Below are positions 1-30,758 of a DNA stretch of 64,000 nucleotides, piece by piece. The position numbers and the translations under genes are program-made. The notes under the pieces are model-generated. The model ran no database searches and had not been told where the DNA came from. It saw only the letters and a program-made list of their open reading frames with translations. The DNA is from Maea johnstoni. Its lineage: Eukaryota; Annelida; Polychaeta; Spionida; Magelonidae. The first letter of the stretch is position 1, and every line of letters starts with the position of its first letter. Location of the stretch: assembly GCA_963942565.1 (NCBI GenBank), contig OZ012694.1, forward strand, positions 32,721,513 to 32,785,512, in the 5' to 3' direction.

Positions 1-88
1 TAACCAGTAACTTAAGTACATTTTGAATATTTCACGAGTTGTTTTATTCAAAAGTTATTTCCTAAATTTTGTACAAGTCTCAGTGCAA

Positions 89-246
89 TTTCTTAAGGGC
101 ATGCATGGATAAATATTTCAAATAGGTATTTGTTTCTGTTGTTGCGAGAAGTCAGCATTTCTACTTAATATTGTATAATTCACACAGCACTTTCTAAGGG
201 GTATGAATGGATAGATACTTCAAATAGGTCTTTGTTTCTATTGTAG

Positions 247-264
<18 letters not shown>
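89..264 (+). repeat. Tandem duplication across the first visible MCMBP splice acceptor
   Basis: The stretch 89-163 recurs, diverged, at 190-264 (period about 101). The second copy holds the working acceptor TATTGTAG before 247 and the exon start GGAGCAGTCAGCATTT. In the first copy the acceptor AG is lost (TTGTTGCG) although the exon-like GAAGTCAGCATTT is still legible. Confidence 0.75.
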
Positions 265-6483
<6,219 letters not shown>

Positions 6484-8120
6484 GAAGGAAACATGTTTTA
6501 CTGCCAGAGACTCACACAGATCATCATTTTCATTCAACCGATCCAACATATGCAGGACTTCACTTCACTCAAAGGAAACACAATATTTGTGGTAGAGTGA
6601 AATTTGTTGAGTTTTTTTGAGGCCTTGTCAATATTTGAGGGTTCATCTCATCGTAAAAAGATGGTGCTGTTAATAACGGTATCTCACAAAGGCACAATTG
6701 TATCATTATGATTATTTGCCAAGCTTTGTACATTTTGGAAAAAAAATCTATTAGTTACCTTCAAGGATGTGATAGGTCTCCTTGTGGTCATCTAGGAAGT
6801 TGTCATTTAACTATGCCAACAACTATCTACAACTTTGTTCCCTTTAGAATTCTGTCGTATTGTATTCTAAGGAACCAATTTACATTTGGAGCATCTGCAT
6901 GGCTTGAAACATAGTATACTGACAAATATTGCAATGTTGTGAAAAATATTTGAGTGGAAGTTGATTTTCCTGGTGGGTTTAACAATCCCTCCTAAAACAA
7001 CTTACAATTAAGCAATCCTATTTAGTAAGTTATGTTTCAAGTTGTCAAATCATGTGCACACTCCAGATGTAAATGGTATAACACGTTACTCTAACAATCC
7101 TTTTTGTAGACCATGGCATGAATTGGTTTCAAGTCATTACTTAACATTTGCTCAACAGTTTGTATCATATGAAGCTAGCAGCAAGTACTATCTTGTAGAA
7201 ATGCTTAAGCAAAATTTTAACGTTTGAGGAGGCCCGGAATACGGGTCGAAGTATGGGAAATAAAAATATGATTATTTCTGAAATATCAGAATGTACTATT
7301 AAACTAGGGTAGCATTTAATGAAATGAAGTTAGCAGAGATGGGTGTTATTCCATTAAGGAAGAGGATAGAATCTTTATTGGCCAATTTATGCACCTAGGT
7401 ATTTTGACATCTGGTATGAAATAACATTTTCCCTATGTGAAGATGATATTTCAATATATTTCTGACCACCTAGGTATGGGGAGCGTGAAAGGGTCAGTGA
7501 TTTTTTATTAAAGGCTGCATTCCATACTGTAGATAATGTAAATATCTCTTTTGAGAAGGGTGTACAATAAAAGAAATATTCCAATTGATTTACAATTTTT
7601 TGTTATCCTTAGTTTTTGATATGGGATTCAGGAGCATTAGTTATATTGTTTAGCCAATCACACCTGGGCATGGTTGCACCAATCAGGCCAGGGCTTTTGG
7701 CTCAACTTTATCATCTGCAACAATCATTGCTATTGTTGTACACAATTCAAATATTAATTTCGCATCTAGGCTTTAAGCCTATTAGCGCAACTGACCTGTA
7801 AAGTTCTGTGCAAGTGTTGCCTGGATCCTTTATACTTGTAAATAACCCAAGGGTTCTAATAAGATTAAGTTCAATTTTAAGATAATTTTTTCTGCTTTAC
7901 TATTTTCAGTATAAAAACTGAATAATTGGACTTTAAAATGAGTGACATTCTTACTCGTTTGGATGTAACATGGAAATTTACAAGAAATTATACAGATGAT
8001 ATCTTCAAAAAACTGATTGCCTTTTATTTGTAAGTATAGTTTTATTCAGAGAAGGTACCAATTGTAGACTAAAAATACAAATAACAGTGGACTAATTCCA
8101 ACATAAGCTGGCAACTTATG
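6484..8120. other. MCMBP 3' UTR and convergent intergenic space
   Basis: No supportable gene. Candidate MCMBP polyadenylation signals AATAAA at 7259-7264 and 7567-7572. On the other strand AATAAA (TTTATT on +) at 8041-8046 lies 75 bp after the lipase A stop. Short open frames here show no family features. Confidence 0.6.
8041..8046 (-). promoter_or_regulatory. Candidate polyadenylation signal of lipase A
   Basis: AATAAA on the minus strand, 75 bp past the stop codon; the only AATAAA close downstream apart from a similar AT-rich site about 20 bp further on. Confidence 0.5.
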
Positions 8121-14376
<6,256 letters not shown>

Positions 14377-14587
14377 CGTTACTGTTAGTCGATTCTGCCG
14401 ATCTGAGTTGATAGCGCCTCACTTCATTATTTTTATCACTTATGTCCTCAATACCTGAGGTAGATCAAGGATGATATAAGTCAGAAGACCTTCCATTCAA
14501 TACCTTTACGATTTTACCATGAGTGGCTGTACTCAAGGATACGGTATGTACTGCGCCAGCAAAACCAGTATCAAAAGTGGTATGCCT

Positions 14588-14830
14588 CTATGGTCGAGTG
14601 GTCTAATGCATTGCAATATCAGCTGTCCGCTGTCCATGTGAGAGACGGGCGAATCTGACTTGAGGTTGGTCAATCGGTACTTCAGCTTCCTCCACTATTA
14701 AGTGCTGTTCACTAACAATTTAGCCTCGAAATTGCCCAGGCAACGGAGCTAACTCCTGACCCCAAGTGACTCCCATAACTGATAAAGTAAGTCTTTCTGC
14801 TGTTGAAGACGTGAGTCAATTTCTACTGCC
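14588..14830 (+). mobile_element. tRNA-derived SINE-like sequence
   Basis: TGGTCGAGTGGTCTAATGC resembles a tRNA A-box region, and GGGCGAATCTGAC ~50 bp later resembles a degenerate B box. There is no tRNA cloverleaf end, so it is a relic rather than a tRNA gene. The 3' limit is uncertain. Confidence 0.45.
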
Positions 14831-15519
14831 CTGCACTTTTTATATTCGCATGGACGTTGCCTCCACTAAGATACATGCTTTAACGACTATAGTGCGAATC
14901 ATCTTCTGACACTTCCAATTTTTAAAATTTTGCATAAAGGTTCCTTTGGTAATGTTTTCCAAACAACTAAATACAAATGAAGGGTCCCCATTGGCTTCGA
15001 CATGCACTATTTAAATTTGCCCTTGTCATGCCACTCTTACTTTTCAGATGCTTATAATGTGTGAATTTTTTAGTTGGTATACTTCGTATGTAAATGAATC
15101 TAAAACGTACTAAACGGGTATGAATGAAATTTCAAATAATTTTTTAGTAATTAAATCACATACAGTATTTCTCATTTGTCGTCACTAACATGTTCTGATG
15201 TTTTGACACTACCAAATTTCTCAAACTCACTTCTTAGAATATTGTGTATGCTATCCTGATTATCATTATAACATAATAAAAAATGGGTGATCCCCATGTC
15301 TTGCAAGGACTTGATTATTACAAGAAATCAGTTTCGGGCCTAACGAGTTCCACTCAAAAGGTATACATTAGTAATGGATTTTATATTTTGGATATACTAC
15401 GATGCATTACAAGTCATGATGCTCACCATGGCACACTTAAGAGGAGAATTTAAGGGTCTTTGTCCTGTCCACAATATATATAATATAATTTTATTTGATT
15501 GTTTTGATTTCATTTAATC

Positions 15520-15720
15520 CAGAGATCGACATCTTAATGTAAATGGCTGTAAGGAACACTGACAGACAGCATTTTATCTTATTTACATAAGATTGGTCTG
15601 TTTTATTGATTGTGAATTCAAAAATGTTTTTTGTTTTTATGATTGTGAAACAACCATGTGCTCCTTATACACATTGAAACTGTTCATTGTTTAGTAAGCA
15701 TTTTTATATATTTATTGCCT
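15520..15720 (+). mobile_element. 3' end fragment of the Nimb/I-like LINE
   Basis: GACAGACAGCATTTTATC, TTATTTACATAAGATTGGTC and TGTTCATTGTTTAGTAAGC match, with changes, the last codons and 3' UTR of the full element at 39720-39870. 5'-truncated. Confidence 0.75.
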
Positions 15721-16251
15721 TGTAAGTGATGGTAATAATTTTCTCTGTTAATCCATTAGCATCAAGATAGCACGTGGTCTGTCAACTTTTAATAGTACTC
15801 AGCCCAAAAAGTAACATTCATGATACATTTGATCAGGAATGGTTAAAACCATTAGGAACAACATCTCTCGATAATAATTTGCCGAAAAAATGCTTCATTT
15901 TGAGGTATTTACATATACGTCAAACCATAACCAAAATTCAAATGTTAATGAGTTAATTCTTGTATATTGTGTGAGTTACCATTTAGTTTGGTTAAACAAT
16001 TCTCATGTGATGTTCTTTCCCCAAAACAGTCAATAGCAGAGGCGCCTGGGATAAGTGAGTTTATATACACATGCTCATTTTTTTTTAATTATAAGGGCTA
16101 AAATATTATCAATGCAAAACTGTGTTTTCCTTTTTTTAGTATATATGAAACAGTACATGTCATCACTTGGCGAGAGTGTGAGGACAGAATATAGAAGCAT
16201 GTCTGTTATCCTCATTTAGTCTCTGCAGTAGGGAGAGTTGGCGAGAGTGGT

Positions 16252-22833
<6,582 letters not shown>

Positions 22834-22977
22834 CTGGAAAGAAAATCCTAAAATTTGGAATTTCTTTTTTGTCACTTTTTATATTGCGGTTAAGTCGTGA
22901 CTAGCCAGTTGTAACTGGTGGAGGAAACCGAAATACCCAGCAAACAGCAGTTTTGTTTACATTATTTATTGCTGCTA

Positions 22978-23230
22978 CAATTATTATTATTATCATTATT
23001 ATTATTATTATCATTATTATTATTATTACAGGCGAACTTGGATATGACAGACCACTGTATGCCGGCTTTTGCCTATGACGGACGATTTGCTTGGTCCCAG
23101 TCCTAGGCATATTAAGTATATGTCATATGTATATGACGGACTTTGCATATGACGGACCAATTTCTCTGGTCCCATTGAATCTCTCATATGCAAGTTCCCC
23201 CGTATTAATAGTAGTAGTAACTTAGTAGTA

Positions 23231-23270
<40 letters not shown>

Positions 23271-23272
23271 TG

Positions 23273-23310
<38 letters not shown>
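22978..23310. repeat. (ATT)n and (GTA)n arrays flanking MITE copy 2
   Basis: ATT/ATC triplets at 22978-23027 and AGT triplets at ~23213-23310 directly border the palindromic MITE. Confidence 0.9.
23029..23202. mobile_element. Palindromic TA-flanked MITE, copy 2
   Basis: Ends CAGGCGAACTTGGATATG and CATATGCAAGTTCCCCCG, flanked by TA. More diverged than copies 1 and 3. Confidence 0.85.
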
Positions 23311-23311
<1 letters not shown>

Positions 23312-23319
23312 ATATCATA

Positions 23320-25085
23320 ATCATCAGCATTATCATAATAGTTTCCTATGTAGACCCTTCTGCCTACAAAATCAGGAGATATGATTATCCGTTTTTTTTA
23401 ACTAGTTTTAAATATCCCTGGCAGTGGATTTTTCTGGTGAAGGTATGCAAGGCAATTAAGACTTGCTGAACTTTCGTAGTTCATTATGTTTGTAATCGTA
23501 ATGCAAGTTTATCAAAGTTTAACCCCTCCCATCTTACTCATAGGACACGATTGTGATGTCTAATGCATTCCTCCTCTGACCTTTCAAGCAATGACTAGTA
23601 TGTACTGATCATATGATAGAATAAATGCAGGATAGAGGGAAAGCTAGAATCATTTTACCTAACACGCCCCCATTAACATTCAATCGAAAATAGCGTTTTA
23701 ATGGCGGAAGGTCACAGAGTGGTTGGGGAAAGCCAGCAATTAAACCCAAGGTACTGGCAACATTTTAACATGCTGCTAGCCAGATTCGAACAAAAGACCC
23801 TTGTCGCACAATGAGGTCCTCTTTTTCTTATAGTTTAGGGAATCAAATATACTCTTAAGTTAACTTGAAAAGCTCATGTGGCTACGTAAAAATAATTTCT
23901 TTATTTACTCACCATCTGTAAATGGTTGAGTATTTTTGTATTTTGCTGTTCACACCAGCGCCATCGTATTAGGAAAATTATAACGTCTTAATATAAATCT
24001 TTGGCAAGCTGACATCATTGCAATAGGGATAGACAAATACAGGGGTAGTCTTTCTTAAATATTATTATCATATTGTTTAAAAGATGCATGCATAAGTACA
24101 GTAGTTCCTCAGATAAAACTCGCGGGAATAAACATGGAATGCATAAACTATTCTTTGGCGCTCGGATTTTATTTAGTACTTTGAGATTTAAATATTCCAC
24201 TGCTACACCTCCGAATGAAGTAATGGTTTAATCTTGAAAAATGTTTTCCAAATTAGTATAGTCAGAAAATTGATTAAGTTCTTATCTGAAAAATGATTCT
24301 AATGCTATCAGTGCTTCATTTTCAGAACGAATACATCTAAATATGGCATTGCACACTAAGACTCTATGATTGAAATGAACAGATAGATCCATTTGCCAAG
24401 AGTAAATTATTACTGTCGTTAGGAGCTGTACGTGTTAACATCAGATTGTGCACTTTTTGTTATATAAATGTATGAGTACACTTTGCCATTTAATAAAAAC
24501 CTGGCGTGCAGTGCTTTGAAATGAATGGTTCCCACACTATTTTTGAAATGCGAAAAAGATAGATTCAAGGTCCAGCGCGTTGGGTCCATATAATTACTTA
24601 GCATATAGGGGTTTGCTTTTGTCAAGTTTCACGCCCTTAACAAAAAGTGGAAAGTTTTGGCCTCAGCCGCCCTACTAGTACATTAAAAATCCAGGAAACG
24701 CGATGTTAACCCCATGTATAGCCTGTGAATAGGAAGATTTAAATATCTCTTTGGGATAGCTACAAACAAGTTTCCAACCATAAACATCTGAATTTTTCTT
24801 CGCCCTTTAAATATGACTACACTATGTTTTTAACCCATCTAAAGTTGTTCTCAATTGATTTTAAATTGTTTGAGTTTGTAATGATTAAACCCAATGTGTT
24901 GTATTTTATTCAAAATCTAAGTTTCGGAAATATGTTTCCAGTCAATTGAATCAAAAGCTATTTTGAAATCTACAAGCACGATTTACCAGTTGGAATTCTG
25001 AATTATTCATAGTTCTTTATATATCAACTTCTCAGTGGTGGAAATGAGTCATTTTTGGAAGATGCATATGAAATGCAGAAAGGGC
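23320..25085. other. No gene seen
   Basis: AT-rich single-copy-looking DNA upstream of lipase B. The missing lipase B signal exon and promoter may lie here. No exon with a hydrophobic leader and a phase-2 donor was convincing. Confidence 0.5.
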
Positions 25086-25364
25086 CTCATAGATGATAAC
25101 ATTGCAATTTAGCAGTCAGACAGATCCATTGCCCATGGAACAGATAATGTTTTGGAGATTTGGAAATCCCACTTCTCTTCCCTTGGTACAGCCAAAAAAT
25201 TCCCCCAATTGCACTAGACCCACTTTTAATTTGTACCTTTATATCTTTTTGAGTGAAGACACTAAAGAAGCATCTTCTCCTGAGGCCACACATGCTATGT
25301 GTAGCAGCCGAAAATCCATCTCAACCAAACCTAAGTCAAAGTCCTACAAAGTACCATTGGTTGT

Positions 25365-25930
25365 ATGAAGGCAGCTTTTTTCATAGTCATGAATGACATC
25401 CCTAATGCCAAGTTCAAGAACCTGCAAGCATGGTCGCATCACATGGGAATAGCAGAGATTGTCTCCTTTCATAATTGTCCGAGGGCAACGCATGATTCTC
25501 CAACTTCCTTTAACGAGGTACATATTTCAATGTGTATTTTTCGAATGATTGTAACTTTAAATAGAACTGTTCTAATGGTGTATACGTAGCTTGCATTGTC
25601 ATAGTCAGTGAGAGTGCATATATCTACTGAAATAGTGCAGGTGGTTATCATTTGGTGGATGACTTAGTCAATATAATTTTTCAAAGATCAATTATTGAAT
25701 ATTTCCAATTAAGATGGCCAATCAGATTCCTTATTCAGTTATGTGTCCCAACACCACATCACCACATTTTTTTAATAAAATTTACTACACTCATTTTCAG
25801 CTTCTCAGGTTTATGATCAATGTGCTCAAGGATGATCTGCAGGAGCTTTCATCCTCCCCATTTATTGCCATTGGACTAGATGACAGTAAAGACCAAGCTT
25901 CTGAGAAACACTGTGTGGTTATTGTTACGT
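25365..25930 (+). pseudogene. hAT-like transposase, N-terminal pieces
   Basis: AAFFIVMNDIPNAKFKNLQA (25365-25516) resembles the helical region before the catalytic domain in ZNF862/ZMYM-like hAT proteins. LQELSSSPFIAIGLDDSKD followed by ASEKHCVVIV (25796-25930) resembles the first catalytic Asp block (usually ..DESTD..). The blocks are separated by non-coding sequence and lack a continuous frame, so this is a decayed copy or a poorly conserved domesticated gene. A related frame at 25093-25362 may be its upstream part. Confidence 0.5.
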
Positions 25931-26576
25931 AAATATCCTATTTTTGTAATATGAAAAAAAAAGTTTTTGGATCATAACGACCTGCAGTATTTGCAGGAGG
26001 TGATGTATAGCATTTGGGTTTAGTGATTCATGTCATGTACACATGATTGTAATTTGGAGTGTATTAGACGCACCCCTTGCTCAGGCCTTTAAAAAGAAGT
26101 TTAGACCTTAGCTTTGTGTAGTAACCACTTCATTTTCGTCGTCATGGAGCACCCCTGTGGTTGGGTGCATATTGTCAGGTTTAACCTTTTTGCGGGGTGA
26201 AATAGCATAATTCTGATGGCCCTTTATGAAAAAATACCTACTTAACCACAAAAAGGATTTACGTTTTCAGGCCACTTTATTAAAAAAAAACATTCAAAAT
26301 AAACTTAATCAAGCAATCTCGGTCTATGGCATACATTGTCTAAAGCGGCAACCATTTTGACACCACTCTGAGGTTTGTGCATTGCGCACGGAAGTCAACA
26401 TTGATTTCAGATCTTTGTGTGGCCTGGGGACTCGATGTCAAACACCATAGATTTCTAGCTTTGTGTATAAGACGTACTTCCGATTTAAGTGTAAAAATTT
26501 GTGTAAAAGAGTGTGTCTTATACACATAAAATTACGTTATTGGATGATACTTTCCTAGATATTTAGACTAGGCTTA

Positions 26577-26790
26577 TCTGAAGGAAGGAAGGAATGGGGT
26601 TTTACGTTGCTTTTCAACAGCTAAGATCATATAAAGATGAGATATAAACCTGGACCCGGGAAGAAATTTTCCACTCTTCATGAATAGATCCAAGGGGTCT
26701 TTTATTTGCAGAAAGACCATAGACAGTCCTCCACAAAGCTGCACATTTATGTAGAGACCAGATTCTTGCTCTATACTCTAAATGCCTCAC
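26577..26790 (-). mobile_element. SINE-like repeat with (AAGG)n end, copy 2
   Basis: GAAGGAAGGAATGGGGTTTT at the left, then CAACAGCTAAGATCATAT and GCAGAAAGACCATAGACAG, each matching the copy at 10817-11045 with changes. The head is truncated. Confidence 0.65.
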
Positions 26791-27081
26791 TGCTTATAGT
26801 GTCATGTTATTTTTTTCACTGGATATATATCTCACTCAGCAAGGATCGTTAGGCTTATATGTCATGGAAATTATTACATCAGGTACATCACAGGCTGTCT
26901 TTGATACTTTACTTCAAGTCCTTGACTACTTCGTAAGGTTATGTCACTTGGACCAGATGGGGCAGCAATGATGGTTGGTGTAGGGAATGGTGTTGCATCA
27001 TGTCTAACTGCCCTCAATCCACACTGCGTGCCTTTACATTGCTGTTGGCTTAGACTTAATCTATCTGTGAGTGACATGTGC

Positions 27082-27310
27082 AAAGAAGGAAGGAAGGATT
27101 GAGGTTTATATGTCACTCATATTAAGATATTACCTTCTCCTCCCGAATAGACCCAAGCTTGGGGTCTTTCAGTCGCAGAAGGACCATCGACAGTCCTCAC
27201 AAACGCCGCACAATTTTATAGCGATCAGGCCAACCCACTTTTTTTGGGACCAAGCAGAGACGAACCTGCGAGCTCATGCTTGGGTGCCAGGCATGACATG
27301 TGCAAGAGGC
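27082..27310 (-). mobile_element. SINE-like repeat with (AAGG)n end, copy 3
   Basis: GAAGGAAGGAAGGATTGAGG, then GCAGAAGGACCATCGACAG, GCCGCACAATTTTATAGCGA and AACCTGCGAGCTCATGCTTG. The minus-strand head (CAAGCATGAGCTCGCAGGTT) is the better tRNA-like end. The tRNA-like head recurs alone on + at about 27402-27465 (CCGTGGCATATTGGTAACG, CCTGGCACTCAAGCGTTAG). Confidence 0.65.
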
Positions 27311-27878
27311 ACGCAGATGTTCAGGTGTGTACTGTTTTAAAAAGTTCATTGTAATTCAGTATTGATTTACTACCTGATACTGTAAAGGTAGTAATATTAA
27401 CAAAGGGGATCTGCCGTGGCATATTGGTAACGACCCCTGGCACTCAAGCGTTAGTTTGCAAATACATAATTTGTTTGCTTCTTAAACTTTTTCATCTACA
27501 AAACCATCATGCCAACCTTTTAATTAATGAAGTTTATATCATTATAAAAGGAAACACATTAGGAAAATTAGTGACCATTTAGGACATTTTCATTTTAGCT
27601 GCTTGAATGTAGGTAGAGTCTATAACAGAGCCATTTGGAGCAAAATGCCCAAGTTATCTTCTCTCTTCTATATAGTTATTTTCCTTTCAGGAAAAATAAG
27701 ATCAATTATGTACTAACCTAATAGACTGGTTTTATGGCTTCTCTCATATGCTATCTCTATACATAATTCTCAGATTTGCAATGTAGCTCATTTTTTATAT
27801 TGTTTCAGACTCATTACCATAGTGAGTGTTGTCTAAAGCCATGTCCAGTTATTTCCAAAGAGGCTGCAGAAATTCAGA

Positions 27879-28170
27879 GACATGGCTGCATTGCTAGAAA
27901 TGGATTGTGTGAAGTTCCAGCACCACTTCGACATACGCTGGCTAAGCCTTGGTGGATGTCTCTCAGCTTTGCTACGCAACTACGAGCCACTGCTTGTCAT
28001 GCTGTCTACTGAAGCAGATATGGGGTACCCTACTGCCACTGGATTGTTCCTATACCTGACATTGTGCATGCTCTTGGTGCTCATAAACCTAATGGCAGAT
28101 GTTCTAGGAGTAACAGACCACCTGGGACGCATCTTCCAGAGGGCAAGGGCGCCACTGCATGGAGTAACAG
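27879..28170 (+). pseudogene. hAT-like transposase fragment with RWLS motif
   Basis: CVKFQHHFDIRWLSLGGCLS followed by ALLRNYEPLLVMLS fits the conserved TRWLS segment of hAT transposases after the second catalytic Asp. An open frame of 98 codons continues through TEADMGYPTATGLFLYLTL. It is isolated from the other blocks by more than 1 kb. Confidence 0.5.
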
Positions 28171-28366
28171 AGGGATAGAGATGTGTGGATCCAAATATTA
28201 CTATTCAAAAAGTATATGGTAGTAATATTTTAGGTTACCCTGTAATGGTGATGACTGCACTGCATGTGTGTGTGTGTGTGTGGAGTCAGCAGACCGTTAC
28301 AATCAAAATGGCTTGATCATTACATCTGTGTGCCATAGGGTCCTGCATCTTGCTATGTTGTATGCA

Positions 28367-28470
28367 AATGAATGAGTGAATAAATGTTTAAAGGCACATT
28401 CACACACAAAGATCCTTTAGTGCCGTAAGATATTAGCAAAAAGTGGTCCTTTGTCATTGTGCTTCAACAT
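28367..28470 (-). mobile_element. Nimb/I-like LINE 3' end with (ATTC)n tail
   Basis: AATGAATGAGTGAATAAATG, TTTAAAGGCACATTC and GTGGTCCTTTGTCATTG are complementary, with changes, to 39890-39990 of the full element. Confidence 0.75.
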
Positions 28471-28483
28471 CTTTGTGTTGTCA

Positions 28484-28795
28484 TATTTTGTAGTTTCACG
28501 GAGGGTTGTGCGAGTGAGAATAAAACCTGCAGTCGAACCTTTTGGTCATATCTTATATCCACTGGCAACTATAGAAAGTGTTGAAAACAAACTAGAAAAT
28601 GTAAATGCCACCAATTCCGAGTTGAAAGAAATAAATAAATTGAAAGAAAACTCAATCAAGGCCAAGGCCTACAGTCGCAAAATAATTTACGCCTTGAAGG
28701 CATTGCAGAGGAACTTAATGAGTCATCTAAAAGTTGCAGAACGAGATCTACTCAATTATAAAAAAATGAGTGAGAGTAAGAGCGTTTGCATCTAG
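28484..28795 (+). CDS. Unrecognised ~100-codon open frame, coiled-coil-like
   Basis: VSRRVVRVRIKPAVEPFGH, then a Leu/Lys/Glu-rich stretch (VENKLENVNATNSELKEINK..) predicted helical. It begins after a pyrimidine-rich TTTTGTAG and could be an exon, but no neighbours join it. Function unknown. It may be chance or part of the adjacent hAT debris. Confidence 0.25.
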   Translation, partial: YFVVSRRVVRVRIKPAVEPFGHILYPLATIESVENKLENVNATNSELKEINKLKENSIKAKAYSRKIIYALKALQRNLMSHLKVAERDLLNYKKMSESKSVCI

Positions 28796-29324
28796 TGTTT
28801 GCATCCTTATTTGCTTCTTCAACATAACATTCTGATTTTACATTTATTTTTCCAGCTGGCAATATGTATTGAGTCCCTGGAGTGAATGCGTGGCTCATTC
28901 TTGACCCACTTCCACACAGATTTGGACAGTCCACCAGTTGGCATCTACAAAAGGAAATACCACCACTGGACAACTTAATTTATTCTGTGTGTTGCGTGAA
29001 GAGGTTCTCACCTTACTGATTGCCAACTTGAGGAGGTTTCCAAGAGTGGATCTTTTGGATGCCAGGCAGGTGAATGTGTATTCCATAGGTTTGATTGTAT
29101 CCAAGGTATTATGTTTTTGGAACATCCAAACAGCTGCTTTGTCTTACAATATCTTACAGTACCTTTGGATGCCATGCATATAAAAGGTTTTGCCATCTTT
29201 TTAATAATATCCAAGGTCGATTTGTATATGATTTCTATAACTAAAGTGCCTGGTTAGATTTCATACTTTTGATTATTTATGAATGATGAATTGATGAATT
29301 TCTATAATTTAAAACTTCCATGCT

Positions 29325-29685
29325 TTTCTTTCTGCAAATTTTTGACACAAGGGTATATTCCCTTATGGATCAGTTGAATAACTGGGGAGTCCAAAAACTG
29401 GAAGCCCTTATTGAGCAATGCGGCACAACAAAGGACGAAGCTTTGCCTGTGATTGGCAGTGCCTTAATCAGGCAGGAGTTCCTTCTGTTCAAGCGGGTGG
29501 TTTACAGAAACTGCATGGATAAAAATGACGAACTGCAGCGCCCAAATGACCTTTTCACTAAGATTTTCAGTGAAGCACATAAACAGGAGCTCTTCCCTGC
29601 GATGTTCAAATTGCTGGGACTCTCATTGGCTGTAATGATTGGATATGTAGAGGCAGAGTGGGCTGCTACCGGCTTTGCATGAAAC
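29325..29685 (+). pseudogene. hAT-like transposase, C-terminal fragment
   Basis: About 115 codons: LPVIGSALIRQEFLLFKRVV, DLFTKIFSEAHKQELFPAMF and KLLGLSLAVMIGYVEAEW. This is the layout of the hAT dimerisation tail, where the family usually shows P-x-S-x-A-x-x-E-R-x-FS. Here the signature is degraded. Confidence 0.5.
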
Positions 29686-29689
29686 ACTA

Positions 29690-29765
29690 TTATTTTTTTG
29701 AAGCATTCCTTGATGTTTCCAAGGCTTTTGACACTGTATGGATAAATGGACTCTTTGAATGAGTT
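29690..29765 (+). pseudogene. RT motif A scrap of a jockey/CR1-type LINE
   Basis: FFEAFLDVSKAFDTVWINGL is a standard reverse-transcriptase motif A, followed at once by a stop. Confidence 0.5.
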
Positions 29766-29965
29766 AATGAATGGTTGTGAAAGGCACATCGACCTACAAT
29801 GGGCATTTAGTGACGTATAATCTGTGTAAAATAATGGTTCTTTATTGTTGAAACCAATGACAAAGCAATAAATAAAAAAATGCTCAAAAAACAATGAACA
29901 GTTTCAAAGTATAAGTTGTGTAATTGCAAGCTTGTTTCAAAAGAAACTATAAACTACAATCAGTA
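29766..29965 (-). mobile_element. Nimb/I-like LINE 3' end
   Basis: GAAAGGCACATCGACC, AATGGTTCTTTATTGTTG and AAAAAACAATGAACAGTTTC are diverged complements of the 3' UTR at 39790-39960. ATGAATGG/GAATGAG remnants of the tail lie on the left. Confidence 0.75.
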
Positions 29966-29994
29966 AAACAGACCAACCTCAACGACTAAACAGC

Positions 29995-30385
29995 TCGATA
30001 TTTTCATCAGATTTGTTGACCTGCCAACTGAATCAATTGAAGAGAAGTTTTTATGCTATGCAGATATACAAGGAAGTCAAGATGCTCAGAATATTTTCAA
30101 TAACCTAAACGATCGTTTGAGGATTACAACCTACCAAGCAGAACTTTAGTAGCCCATACATCTGACAATGCCAGTGTCGTTAAATCAGCTGAAAATGGTG
30201 TGGCTGGAATAGCTTGTGATGCCTTTAAATCTAAACTCTACATTCAGGGTTGCACCACACACAGTGAAGTTCTTGTTGCAAAAGATGGCCAAAAATATAT
30301 CCCTGCTACTGTTGGGCCAACCATCAAGAAAGTGTTGCAGACGAGAGGCAATGCCATCCATGTCAAGTTTTCAACTTCATGATGG
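29995..30385 (+). pseudogene. hAT-like transposase, middle fragment
   Basis: IFIRFVDLPTESIEEKFLCY followed by ADIQGSQDAQNIFNNLNDRL, then AHTSDNASVVKSAENGVAGI, match the region between the two catalytic Asp residues of hAT proteins (FVRYVD..EEFL and the usual GQ.YD-N/G-A..M block). It contains an in-frame stop and lies out of order with the other hAT pieces. Confidence 0.5.
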
Positions 30386-30399
30386 TCTTTGTGTCTGAT

Positions 30400-30738
30400 G
30401 CAGTGAACGATGACACCCTATACTGCAGTCAGAACTTCTTGAGGAAAGCAATGTCATTTCTTTTGATGAAATTTATAATGCGATTAATCATGTTTAAAAC
30501 ATTTTTATGGAACAAGAAGACACCAAAGTTAAGAAGAGAAATTGTAGAGAATCTTACAAATTTGGGCGGTTTAAAATTAACAACCTTAAGGTCCATATCA
30601 TATACATCTTTCATAATTCTGTACTTCCAAGTGGTGTCATATGCTTTTTCAAGGTCAAAAATATAGACACATGTTTTGCATTTAAAAATTCCTCTCTTAT
30701 AAAAGCTTCAAAATGCACAAAGTCACCCAATTGTGCTT
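30400..30738 (-). mobile_element. Old Nimb/I-like LINE relic, left half (RT region)
   Basis: On the minus strand STIGDFVHFEAFIREEFLN and LEKAYDTTWKYRIMKD match STMDLLVRFETFVREGFLN and LEKAYDTTWKYGIMKN of the full element at 37738-37870. It ends where the PHD LINE begins and continues on the far side of it at 43485. Confidence 0.8.
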
Positions 30739-30746
30739 GATAGAAT

Positions 30747-30758
30747 CAAGATGGCGGC
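30747..30758 (+). promoter_or_regulatory. YY1-like site at LINE 5' end
   Basis: CAAGATGGCGGC equals the consensus YY1 core that, in human L1, sits near +1 and positions transcription start. Here it lies within about 10 bp of the inferred 5' boundary. Confidence 0.45.

Larger units (their letters stand above)
14377..16216. other. Intergenic DNA between lipases A and B
   Basis: Contains the lipase A promoter region (no clear TATA or initiator found), a SINE-like stretch at about 14588-14830 and a LINE 3' end at 15520-15720. No other gene is supportable. Confidence 0.5.

Noticed and set aside
7616-7801. 61-codon frame between MCMBP and lipase A
   Set aside because: No homology, hydrophobic and low-complexity composition; length expected by chance.
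14588-14680. tRNA gene
   Set aside because: Box-like motifs only; no acceptor-stem pairing could be made, so it is called SINE-like.
23900-23970. ATGGCGC..GTGAGT stretch on the minus strand as the lipase B leader exon
   Set aside because: Resembles the lipase A leader start, but the fifth codon is a stop and there is no hydrophobic stretch.
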